Part shown: piece by piece, positions 1 through 6,181 of the stretch
Numbering within the stretch: the first letter of the stretch is position 1
Layout of the letters: each line of letters begins with the position of its first letter
Assembly (NCBI GenBank): GCA_019241915.1
Contig: JAFAWI010000512.1
Coordinates: 1-11,218 of the forward strand
Length of the DNA: 11,218 nt
Direction of reading: 5' to 3'
Source: Alphaproteobacteria bacterium
Lineage (GTDB): Bacteria; Pseudomonadota; Alphaproteobacteria; ATCC43930; CGMCC-115725
Notes under the pieces: model-generated
Told to the model about the DNA's origin: nothing
Databases searched by the model: none
What the model saw: only the letters and a program-made list of their open reading frames with translations
Made by a program: the position numbers and the translations under genes

Positions 1-30
1 GAATCCGGCGCGCAGCGTCAAAACGATTTG

Positions 31-102
31 CACCACAGAGGCAGTGAGACACCGAGAGGTCGAGCTGTGCCGCCCCCTCACCGCCTCATTGTCTCTGTGG
101 TG
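31..102. repeat. Large imperfect inverted repeat (26-base arms)
   Basis: The arms 31-56 and 77-102 are reverse complements at 20 of 26 positions. The outermost 10 bases, caccacagag at 31-40 and ctctgtggtg at 93-102, match perfectly. The spacer is about 20 bases. The accacagag-type sequence resembles intergenic repeats I remember from many bacterial genomes, so it may be a dispersed element rather than a regulatory site specific to this locus. Confidence 0.55.
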
Positions 103-165
103 ATCATTGATTTGCAAGCTTAGGTGACGCGGGGGTTACAAGGTGCAGCCATGGATGATCCACCG

Positions 166-250
166 CCAGTTCCGGTCGAAAACTGGAGGAGGGCGCCTCC
201 TGTTCCGCCGGCCGGTAACAGGAGGATAACAGCAGGTGCACCTCCTGTTA
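166..250. repeat. Overlapping, mutually exclusive hairpins
   Basis: Several perfect stems compete here. The segment aacaggagg at 217-225 pairs with cctcctgtt at 196-204 (9 bp, 12-base loop). It can instead pair with the downstream copy at 241-249, which extends to 10 bp as 216-225 with 241-250 (15-base loop). A smaller stem ccagtt/aactgg joins 166-171 to 181-186. A 10-base palindrome aggtgcacct lies at 234-243. The same segment cannot occupy both long stems at once. No short open frame with leader-peptide character is evident, and the nearest gene starts 359 bases downstream. Confidence 0.5.
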
Positions 251-288
251 TTGCGAACGCCGCACGATCCGCCCCCCTGTAGCACCTG

Positions 289-325
289 TAGGGCGGGTTA
301 GCGCAGCGTAACCCGCCACGACATG
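289..325 (+). repeat. REP-like palindromic repeat, copy 1
   Basis: This 37-base unit begins tagggcgggtta and ends cgacatg. It contains a perfect 9-bp stem, ggcgggtta at 292-300 and taacccgcc at 309-317, around the 8-base loop gcgcagcg. It is repeated almost exactly 70 bases downstream. Units of this look (gtagggcgggtta...taacccgcc) recall short palindromic repeats dispersed between genes in proteobacteria; that link is from memory. Confidence 0.75.
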
Positions 326-358
326 CGGGCCCCCGCTACGTCCCGCGCCCGCACCCTC

Positions 359-395
359 TAGGGCGGCTTAGCGCAGCGTAACCCGCCACGACATG
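359..395 (+). repeat. REP-like palindromic repeat, copy 2
   Basis: This copy matches copy 1 over 37 bases with a single substitution: g at 296 corresponds to c at 366. That change introduces one mismatch in the left arm of the stem (362-370 against 379-387). The bases just upstream of both copies are also related (cacc...cta and cacc...gta), so the duplication extends slightly beyond the palindrome. Confidence 0.75.
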
Positions 396-408
396 GCCGA
401 CCCCGGGC

Positions 409-438
409 GGTGGATGGCGCTGCGCTTATCCACCCTAC
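409..438 (-). repeat. REP-like palindromic repeat, inverted diverged copy 3
   Basis: Read on the minus strand, this unit begins gtagggtggataagcgcagc and matches copies 1 and 2 at most positions, but in the opposite orientation. Its stem is ggtggat at 409-415 with atccacc at 428-434. The changes in the two arms are partly compensatory, so pairing is kept while the sequence has changed. Two direct copies plus one inverted copy give a compound element about 150 bases long. Confidence 0.6.
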
Positions 439-608
439 ACCGCCCCTCGCCCGCGAACCGCCGTCGTTTGTGTCCGGAGTGCGGCGGCTGCGGCGGTTCC
501 CTTACAATTTTTTACCAAGCCGGACAGGCCGTACATTCGCCGCTTACAGAGGCTCGCTAGGGTGCGCGGCAACGACAAGACAATGGCCGCCCAGGAGGGG
601 AGCCCGCG

Positions 609-1079
609 ATGTTCGATTTTCACCTGCTGCTTCAGGAAGCGCTGCCCAAGCTCTTGCGCTACGCCACCGCCCTCACCCGCGACCCCGACGTCGCGGCCGA
701 CCTCGTCGAGGATACCGTGCGCGAGGCCCTGGCGCAGCAGCGGCGCTGCCCCCCCGGCGGCCTCCGCGTCTGGCTCTTGACGATCCTGCACGATCTGCGC
801 GGCAACCCGTTCCGCCAGCTGACCCTGCCCGCCGCGACGCCGCGCGACCCGCGCGCCTTGTTGACCCTCTCCGACCTCGACTGCGCGATCGGCCAGCTCG
901 CCGAAGAGCAGCGCGCCGCGATCCTGCTGATCGGCCTCGAAGGCCTCTCCAACAGCGAGACCGCCGCGGTGCTGCGCATTTCCGGCGGCACGCTGCGCTC
1001 CCGCCTCGCCCGCGCCCGCGAGCGGCTGCGCCGCACCCTGGCCGTCGCCGAACCCACCCCGACCCCGCGCGCCGCGTAA
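609..1079 (+). CDS. ECF-type RNA polymerase sigma factor (short, orphan)
   Basis: The 156-residue product looks like a small extracytoplasmic-function sigma factor, which would direct RNA polymerase to a dedicated promoter set. Residues about 11-75 resemble sigma region 2, with LLRYATALTRDPDVAADLVE and then RVWLLTILHDL, as in ECF proteins. Residues about 93-143 resemble region 4: LAEEQRAAILLIGLEGLSNS followed by a helix-turn-helix-like ETAAVLRISGGTLRSRLARA. It is somewhat shorter than most ECF factors (about 170-200 residues), with a compressed linker and a short proline-rich tail. The ATG start is supported by a strong Shine-Dalgarno aggagggg at 593-600, eight bases upstream. No anti-sigma factor gene lies beside it; the next gene encodes a soluble-looking unknown protein. 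What it controls cannot be told from this window. A response-regulator output domain is a less likely alternative. Confidence 0.8.
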   Translation: MFDFHLLLQEALPKLLRYATALTRDPDVAADLVEDTVREALAQQRRCPPGGLRVWLLTILHDLRGNPFRQLTLPAATPRDPRALLTLSDLDCAIGQLAEEQRAAILLIGLEGLSNSETAAVLRISGGTLRSRLARARERLRRTLAVAEPTPTPRAA

Positions 1080-1124
1080 AAGCGACCCCTCTCGGAGCGA
1101 ACACCACCGTCATCCCCGCAACCG

Positions 1125-1149
1125 GCGTCCGCGGCCCGGCAGCGGACGC
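1125..1149 (+). terminator. Possible terminator hairpin after the sigma factor gene
   Basis: A perfect 8-bp stem, gcgtccgc at 1125-1132 and gcggacgc at 1142-1149, encloses a 9-base loop 46 bases after the sigma factor stop codon. There is no following run of T, so it is not a textbook intrinsic terminator. It could still separate the sigma factor transcript from the next gene, or it could be an mRNA 3'-end stabilising structure. Confidence 0.3.
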
Positions 1150-1254
1150 GGGCATGCGCCCGGCGCAGGGCGGCTTGCTTGGCGGCGCGCGGCGTTGCCG
1201 GCCCGACCATTTGCGGGCATTGTGCGCGCACGATCACGAAGAAGGACGTCCGCG

Positions 1255-2871
1255 ATGGCCGCGCAGCCGCAATCGACGCTCAGCAACTCGGGAAAGCCTC
1301 AGGCGCTTTACGACAAGCTTGAAGAGCGCATTCTCGACCGCGACCAGAAAGGCGCGAGCGACGTTTATTACCATCTGGTGCGCGCCGGCCGCCCGATGAC
1401 CGAGATCGTCGCCGAGGGGGTGCGCATCCACGCGCCCTACACGCATGTGCCGTATCACGAGCGGATCGACGACGGCTACGTCAACTTCGTCAACAACGAC
1501 CATTGCCTGTTGTCGGCGCGCGCCGCGACCCAGCTGAGCCGCATGGTGCCGCAGGATTGCGCCGCGCTGCCCTACGCGCAGACCGTCTGGTACATCCCGA
1601 CCGGGCTCGACATCTGGAACCAGAAAATCCTGAAGGCGCCAGGCCATTACGCGCGCGCGCCGGGCTGGTCGATGCCGCCCGGCCCGCCGCCGATGCCGGT
1701 CGCGCCATGGGCCGACCAGGAGCCGGAAGTGCTGTCGGGCCCGCTGCAGGAGCGGCTCGACCACTGGATGACCTTGGTGCACCGCGGCAACGTGCTCGAG
1801 GCCTATCGCGTCTTCCTCGGGCTGATGCAGAACCCGGCCGAGCGCAAGGAGGTGCTGGCGCAGCTGGTCCATGCCGGGCTGATCGATGTGCAGGACCGCG
1901 CGCTCTACAACCGCTCCTACACCACCGGGCACAAGGCGTTCCGCGCCCGCGCCACGGTCGATCTCGGCAATTTCCTCGGCTGGGACAACGCGCACGACGT
2001 GGTCTATGCCGGCGCGCTCGACATCGCGGTCGGCCCGCGCTGGTATTCGACCTACGAGATGGCGTGCAACGCGGTGCAGATCTTTCTCGAAGGCGCGACG
2101 ATCTCGGCGATCCCCTATGGCGGCGCGACCAAGGCCGAGGACGAGATCCTCGCCAACAACAAGCTGCCGCTGTCGGCCGAAGAGCAGGACGAGCTGGAGC
2201 AGGCGCTGATCCGCCAGCCCGAGCCGGCCTATCTGCACGTGCTGACCCGGCTGCTCAAGGAAGGCAAAAGCCCGCGCCGCATCGTCGACGCGTTCCAGGT
2301 CGCCTCGGCGCAGGTGATCCTCGAAACCCGCGGGGTCAACAATTTCTCGCTGCCGCAGCACTGCTTCGAGTACCTCAACGTGCTGGCCTGGTACCTCGAC
2401 AACTTCCGGCACAAGCAGCAGGTGAAGCTGCTCTACACCGCCGCCTCGTACCTCAACCGCGCCGCATGGCACCAGATCGGCATCGACGACGCCAAGCCGA
2501 ACCGGCCCGAGGCGCCCGCCGCCGCGGCAACGATGAGCGGCGCGCAGCTCCTCGACCGGATCGACCAGGCGGTGTTGGCGCTCGACGGCAAGGCCAGTGT
2601 CGACTGGACCCAGGCCTATCTCGAAACACAGAAGGATCGCGGCCCGCTGGTCCAGCGCCTCGCGCTGCTCGCGGCGCGGATGGGCAACGACCCGCACAAC
2701 CAGGAGATCGGCCAGGTGCTGATCGAGGACTGGCAGAAGAACCAGGCGCACAACCGCGACCGGCTGCTGCTCGCCTGCGCGCACCACACCGCGGTGCACC
2801 GCAAATACGGCGACCCGCTCGCCTGCGCCGCCCGCTTCGGCGAAGCTCTCGGCATCGCGCGCCTGCAGTAG
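1255..2871 (+). CDS. Conserved hypothetical 538-residue helical, histidine-rich protein
   Basis: I do not recognise this protein with confidence. The ATG at 1255 follows gaagaagga at 1238-1246 with good spacing and is preferred over an in-frame start at 1195, whose extra residues look non-coding. No signal peptide or membrane helix is visible, so it is probably cytoplasmic. It reads as mostly alpha-helical. Conserved-looking, possibly ligand-forming clusters are HAPYTHVPYH (59-68), NNDH (80-83), GHKAF (225-229), WDNAHD (243-248), PQHCFEYLNVLAWYLDNFRH (367-386) and HHTAVH (510-515). A proline-rich linker at about 139-153 separates an N-terminal part from the helical remainder. The spacing NDH, then GHKAF, then QHCFEYLNVL faintly recalls questin-oxidase-like (DUF4243) proteins, which suggests a metal- or redox-dependent oxygenase, but this is weak pattern memory. 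The gene is separated from its neighbours by 175 and 80 bases and may be transcribed alone. Confidence 0.6.
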   Translation: MAAQPQSTLSNSGKPQALYDKLEERILDRDQKGASDVYYHLVRAGRPMTEIVAEGVRIHAPYTHVPYHERIDDGYVNFVNNDHCLLSARAATQLSRMVPQDCAALPYAQTVWYIPTGLDIWNQKILKAPGHYARAPGWSMPPGPPPMPVAPWADQEPEVLSGPLQERLDHWMTLVHRGNVLEAYRVFLGLMQNPAERKEVLAQLVHAGLIDVQDRALYNRSYTTGHKAFRARATVDLGNFLGWDNAHDVVYAGALDIAVGPRWYSTYEMACNAVQIFLEGATISAIPYGGATKAEDEILANNKLPLSAEEQDELEQALIRQPEPAYLHVLTRLLKEGKSPRRIVDAFQVASAQVILETRGVNNFSLPQHCFEYLNVLAWYLDNFRHKQQVKLLYTAASYLNRAAWHQIGIDDAKPNRPEAPAAAATMSGAQLLDRIDQAVLALDGKASVDWTQAYLETQKDRGPLVQRLALLAARMGNDPHNQEIGQVLIEDWQKNQAHNRDRLLLACAHHTAVHRKYGDPLACAARFGEALGIARLQ

Positions 2872-2890
2872 GCAAGCGGCGCTGCAAAAT

Positions 2891-2938
2891 CCCTCGCGCC
2901 GCAAGCGGGGAGAGGGAGGGGCCCACGCGCGGCGTGGG
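2891..2938. repeat. Palindromic intergenic repeat between the unknown gene and the DUF3108 gene
   Basis: Two adjacent inverted repeats are visible. The first is ccctc...gaggg, joining 2891-2895 to 2912-2916. The second is a perfect 7-bp hairpin, cccacgc at 2922-2928 and gcgtggg at 2932-2938, with a 3-base loop. The wording (ccgcaagcggggagagggag, then ggtg) matches a type of dispersed repeat I remember from alphaproteobacterial genomes. Its right edge runs into the ribosome-binding site of the following gene. Confidence 0.5.
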
Positions 2939-2951
2939 AGGGTGAAGGCCG

Positions 2952-3731
2952 GTGAGCACCGCCATCTGCCGGGCCGCCGCCCTGTTGGCCACCCTACTGG
3001 CGCTGTCGGGGGCGGCCCGCGCCGGCGACCTCACCGCGCTGTACCGGGCCGAGTGGGCGGGTCTGCCGGCCGGCCACATCCGCCTGACGCTGCATGAAGG
3101 CGGCGGCTTCTACCGCAACGACATCGCGGTCACCAGCGAGGGCCTGCCGTGGCTCGTCATCCGCTTCCGCGGCAGCGCGGTCGCCGAAGGCAAGCTCGCC
3201 GGCGCAGTGCTGCGGCCGGCGCGGTTCGACGCCGATTACGACCTGCGCAAACAGAAAGGCAAACGCCTGCGTATGGCCTTCACCGCCGAGGGCGGCTCGA
3301 CGCTGGCCGAGCGCGGCCCGGGCGACACCAGCCACCAGCGCATCCTCGCCGAGCCGTTTCGCCGCGGCGTCATCGACCCGCTCAGCGCGGTGACCGCGAT
3401 CCGCGACGCCGTGCGTCGCGGCGACACCGCATTCACGCTGCCGGTCTACGACGGCGCGCGCCGGTTCGACACGATCGGCAAGCGCCTGCCGCCCGACCCG
3501 CGAGATCCCGGCATCCACCTGGCGCTGACCCTGCGCGCGATCGCCGGGTTCAAAGGCCAAACCAGCGAGGACGGCGACCCCGACGACGCGCCGCGCCCGG
3601 TTGCTCTGACGTTGTCCGACGATGCGCGGCTGCTGCCGCTCAAGATGACCGCGCCGATCTGGTTTCTGCCGCTGGAGGTGGATCTCGAGCGGCTGTGCGA
3701 CAGCCCTGCTGCCTGCGCTTGGCCGAAATGA
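2952..3731 (+). CDS. Exported DUF3108 family protein
   Basis: The 259-residue product begins at GTG 2952, preceded by gagggtgaagg (2939-2949), which serves as Shine-Dalgarno. Residues 1-24 form a Sec signal peptide with a hydrophobic core (AAALLATLLALSG) and an ARA-type cleavage site before GDLTALY. The mature part matches the DUF3108 pattern in my memory: an opening beta-rich segment YRAEWAGLPAGHIRLTLHE (31-49), then IDPLSAVTAIRDAVRRG (141-157) and the hallmark LPVYDGARRFD (163-173). Members are periplasmic proteins of unknown biochemical role, thought to adopt a beta-barrel or lipid-carrier-like fold. The protein ends just before the convergent HiPIP gene, with 19 bases between the two stop codons. 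Two cysteines close to the C-terminus (249 and 255) could form a disulfide, which would fit a periplasmic location and the DsbB encoded nearby. Confidence 0.8.
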   Translation: MSTAICRAAALLATLLALSGAARAGDLTALYRAEWAGLPAGHIRLTLHEGGGFYRNDIAVTSEGLPWLVIRFRGSAVAEGKLAGAVLRPARFDADYDLRKQKGKRLRMAFTAEGGSTLAERGPGDTSHQRILAEPFRRGVIDPLSAVTAIRDAVRRGDTAFTLPVYDGARRFDTIGKRLPPDPRDPGIHLALTLRAIAGFKGQTSEDGDPDDAPRPVALTLSDDARLLPLKMTAPIWFLPLEVDLERLCDSPAACAWPK

Positions 3732-3750
3732 AGAACCCTCTGCCGGCTCG

Positions 3751-3987
3751 TCAATCGGCCATGTCGAACAGCTTGCACCATCCGGAGGGGCTGATCGAGC
3801 CGGCGACGACTTTGCAGGCGTTCGGCTTGACGAACAGCGTGCATTGCGCGCAGCTGAACATGCCTTTCGGCATGGGCTGGTACTGGACTTCGGCCTGCGC
3901 GATTTTGGCGGCGTCCTCGGCCCGAGCCGTGGCGGCGGCGCCGGCGGCCAACGCGGCGAACAGCGCACGCCGCGACAGCTTCCGCAT
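3751..3987 (-). CDS. High-potential iron-sulfur protein (HiPIP), Tat-exported
   Basis: This 78-residue protein has the four-cysteine pattern of HiPIPs: C46-x2-C49-x8-C58-x12-C71, the last within GWCKLFD. The cysteines would bind one [4Fe-4S] cluster cycling between the 3+ and 2+ states. The N-terminus MRKLSRRALFAALAAGAAAT is a twin-arginine-type signal with a hydrophobic stretch and an ARA cleavage site near residue 23, as expected for a protein folded with its cluster before export. The mature protein of about 55 residues is at the small end of the family. HiPIPs carry single electrons in the periplasm, often between a bc1 complex and an oxidase or reaction centre. Its start lies 18 bases downstream of the crotonase-like gene's stop, so it is probably the third gene of that operon. 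Its own ribosome-binding site is weak, which suggests translational dependence on the gene upstream. Confidence 0.88.
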   Translation of the reverse strand: MRKLSRRALFAALAAGAAATARAEDAAKIAQAEVQYQPMPKGMFSCAQCTLFVKPNACKVVAGSISPSGWCKLFDMAD

Positions 3988-4005
3988 CGCCGCCGCGGCG
4001 GGCGT

Positions 4006-4776
4006 TCACGAAAGCGGCCGGCCGCGCCGCGCAATGAACTCGGGGAACGCCTCCTCCGCCTTGGCGCCGCGCACGACGTGGGTCGTGAAGTGCCGCTCGG
4101 CCTCGTATTGCTCTTCGAGGTTCTGGCTCATCTGCTTGAGCATCAATTGCTTGATACCGATTACGGCGGCCCGGTTGTTGGCGGCGATGGTGCGCGCCAG
4201 CTCCATCGTCTTGTCGCGCAGCCGGTCGCGCGGCACCAGATGGTTCAAGAGGCCGATGCGGTACGCCTCCTCGGCCTCGACGACGCGCGCCGAGAACAGC
4301 AGCTCCTTGGCCATCGGCCAGCCGACCTGGTTGGGCAACGTCCAGGTGCTGTTGATCCGGCCGTAGGCGGCGGCCAGGAAGCGGAATTTGGAATCCTCGC
4401 AGCCGATCCGCATGTCGAGCGATGAGGCCAGCACCCCGGCGCCGCCATAGGCGAGCCCGTTGATCATGCCGATCGTCGGCTTGGCACTGGCGGCGATCTC
4501 GAAGCCGCCGCGGGTGCGGCGGGCATCCTGCTCGGCATCGCTGAGCTTGCGGTCGTCCTCGCGCTGCTCGTGGATATCGCCGCCGGCCGAGAACGCGCGC
4601 CCCGCGCCGGTGATGACGATGCAGCCGATGCCGTCGTCGGCGTCGGCCGCCTGCACCGCGTCACGCAGTTCGGCCGACAGCTTGCGGTTCATCGCGTTGA
4701 GCTTGTCGGGCCGGTTCATCGTCAGGATGGCGACGCCGTCCTCCCTCTCGACGAGGATGTGTTCGTATTCGCTCAT
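4006..4776 (-). CDS. Crotonase-fold (enoyl-CoA hydratase/isomerase family) protein, atypical active site
   Basis: The 256-residue product has a normal crotonase length and layout: an N-terminal ILTMNRPDKLNAMN (17-30), the first oxyanion-hole segment GRAFSAGGDIHE (59-70), the second in NGLAYGGAGVLASS (106-119), and a C-terminal helix QYEAERHFTTHVVRGAKAEE. It should bind acyl-CoA thioesters. Aligned by eye to rat mitochondrial enoyl-CoA hydratase, the catalytic Glu144 position is V115 and Glu164 is A135 (in FRFLAAAYGRI), so both acid/base glutamates of a hydratase are absent. It may catalyse a different crotonase-superfamily reaction or have lost activity. The ATG follows a strong Shine-Dalgarno (aggagg, complement of 4784-4789) at seven bases. 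It starts 39 bases after the FAD oxidoreductase stop codon and is followed at 18 bases by the HiPIP gene. The fold assignment is firm; the reaction is not. Confidence 0.88.
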   Translation of the reverse strand: MSEYEHILVEREDGVAILTMNRPDKLNAMNRKLSAELRDAVQAADADDGIGCIVITGAGRAFSAGGDIHEQREDDRKLSDAEQDARRTRGGFEIAASAKPTIGMINGLAYGGAGVLASSLDMRIGCEDSKFRFLAAAYGRINSTWTLPNQVGWPMAKELLFSARVVEAEEAYRIGLLNHLVPRDRLRDKTMELARTIAANNRAAVIGIKQLMLKQMSQNLEEQYEAERHFTTHVVRGAKAEEAFPEFIARRGRPLS

Positions 4777-4815
4777 ACCCTTTCCTCCTGACCCCCTATC
4801 CTTTGTGCAGACCGG

Positions 4816-6147
4816 TCAGCTCGCCATCGGGTGCGGCCGCGGGTTTGAGCCGTCGGTAAAGCGCGAGAGGCGGAACGGCGTGGGGTCGACAATGGTCGGG
4901 CCGCCGGCAACCATGTCGGCGACGAGCCGCCCGGCACCGGGGCCGATGCCAAAGCCGTGCCCTGAGAACCCGGTGGCGATAAAGAAGCCGGGCAGCGCGT
5001 CGACCGCCGAGATCACCGGGATCGCGTCGGGCATCACATCCATCATGCCGCCCCAGGTCTCGGCGATCCTGGCGTTGCGGAAGATCGGAAACGACTCGGC
5101 GATGCTGTCGCGCGCCCGGTCGAGGATGACCGGGTCGGGTTCCGGATCGAGCGTGCGTACCGCCTCGAACGGGGTCGGCTCGTCGAGGCTCCAGCGCCGC
5201 TTCATGCGCCATTCCTCGGCAAACTTGGCGCCGAAGCGGAAGCGCAGCTTCCGCCAGTGGATGCGCACCGCGGGCAAATACTCGGGCGCCAGCCGAAAGC
5301 TGTCCGGGACGATGTCGATCGTCCTGACCCCAAGGGTCGAGATCGTGTAGCCGCCGTCCATCCGCTTGCGGTAGCCGAAGCGCCCGCCGGACGCGGAGAC
5401 TTCCGGGCCACCGTCGAGCCTTTCGGTGCGCATCACCGAACCCAGCACCTTGAGCTGCGGCAGCTCGACGCCGAGGTTGCCGCAGAAGAGGCGCGACCAG
5501 GAGCCGCCCGCCAGCACCACCGCGTCGCAAGGGATGCGGCCCTTTTCGGTGACGACCCCGGCGACGCGGCCGGCCGCGGTCTCGATGCCGCGCACCGCGC
5601 AGTGCTGGACGAGCGCGGCGCCGGCGCGCTGCGCAGCCGCCGCGATCGCCGGCGCGGCGAGCTCGGGCTCGCCTTTGCCGTCGCTCGGCGTGTAGAGCGC
5701 CCCGGCCCATTTCTTCGTCAGGCCAGGCAGCCGCTCGGCGACCTCGGCGGCGCCGATCGCGTGCGTGTCGAGCTGATACTCGCGCGCATGGTCGAGCCAA
5801 GTTTCGAGCTGGGCGAGGTCGGCGGCGCTGTCGGCGAGATACATGATGCCGCAGGTGCGGAAACCGGTCTCGGCTTCGACCGTCTCGTTCATTCGCTCCC
5901 ACAGCCGCAGGCTCTCGATGATCAGCGGCAGCTCGCGCGGGTCGCGCACCATCTTGCGGCACCAGCCCCAATTGCGGCTCGACTGCTCGCCGGCGATGTG
6001 GCCCTTTTCGCAGAGCGCGACGCTGACGCCCTTTTGCGCGAGGAACAGCGCGGCGCTGGCGCCGATGATGCCGCCGCCGACGATCACCACGTCGGCGCGC
6101 TCCGGCAATGCGTCGCCCGATGCGACCGAATCGACCCGCGGCGCCAT
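4816..6147 (-). CDS. FAD-dependent oxidoreductase, DAO/glycine oxidase superfamily
   Basis: The 443-residue protein has an N-terminal Rossmann dinucleotide site, DVVIVGGGIIGASAALFLAQ (19-38), with an acidic residue at the end of beta-2 (CEKGH). It also has SSRNWGWCRKMVRDPRELPL (56-75), a segment shared with a group of bacterial DAO-like dehydrogenases. The second FAD-contact strand is CDAVVLAGGSWSRLFCGN (207-224). Near the C-terminus are WGGMMDVMPDAIPVI (365-379) and ATGFSGHGFGIGPGAGRLVADM (391-412). Such enzymes oxidise amino acids, amines or related compounds, passing electrons to oxygen or to a carrier. The substrate cannot be told from sequence. The ATG is chosen because ggaggagg (complement of 6151-6158) lies immediately upstream. 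It is the first gene of a probable three-gene operon ending with a HiPIP, and it is divergent from the YqaA gene. Confidence 0.85.
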   Translation of the reverse strand: MAPRVDSVASGDALPERADVVIVGGGIIGASAALFLAQKGVSVALCEKGHIAGEQSSRNWGWCRKMVRDPRELPLIIESLRLWERMNETVEAETGFRTCGIMYLADSAADLAQLETWLDHAREYQLDTHAIGAAEVAERLPGLTKKWAGALYTPSDGKGEPELAAPAIAAAAQRAGAALVQHCAVRGIETAAGRVAGVVTEKGRIPCDAVVLAGGSWSRLFCGNLGVELPQLKVLGSVMRTERLDGGPEVSASGGRFGYRKRMDGGYTISTLGVRTIDIVPDSFRLAPEYLPAVRIHWRKLRFRFGAKFAEEWRMKRRWSLDEPTPFEAVRTLDPEPDPVILDRARDSIAESFPIFRNARIAETWGGMMDVMPDAIPVISAVDALPGFFIATGFSGHGFGIGPGAGRLVADMVAGGPTIVDPTPFRLSRFTDGSNPRPHPMAS

Positions 6148-6181
6148 CGCCCTCCTCCACGCTGCGGCAAAACGCCGACTG

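Larger units (their letters stand above)
1..608. other. Gene-free, repeat-rich region upstream of the sigma factor gene
   Basis: I see no credible coding sequence here. Open frames in this stretch are short or have arginine/proline/alanine-rich translations typical of shadow frames in GC-rich DNA. The region instead carries a string of inverted repeats, listed separately: a large imperfect inverted repeat at 31-102, alternative hairpins at 166-250, and REP-like palindromes at 289-438. The last 60 bases lead into the sigma factor gene and include an AT-richer patch around 501-515, the most likely place for its promoter, although I cannot assign clear -35 and -10 boxes. Confidence 0.6.

Noticed and set aside
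1222..1231. Palindrome gtgcgcgcac just upstream of the 1255 start
   Set aside because: A 10-base G/C-rich palindrome is expected by chance in this composition, and nothing else supports an operator.
410..1399. A 329-codon plus-strand open frame spanning the repeat region and the sigma factor gene
   Set aside because: It starts inside a palindromic repeat, overlaps the recognisable sigma factor in another frame, and its translation is arginine/proline-rich without motifs.
1234..2904. A 556-codon open frame on the minus strand opposite the 538-residue protein, and a 480-codon plus-strand frame at 1503-2945
   Set aside because: Both are shadow frames of GC-rich coding DNA. The plus-strand one is overwhelmingly R/A/G/P; the minus one is compositionally odd, has no family motif, and lies antisense to a gene with a good ribosome-binding site.
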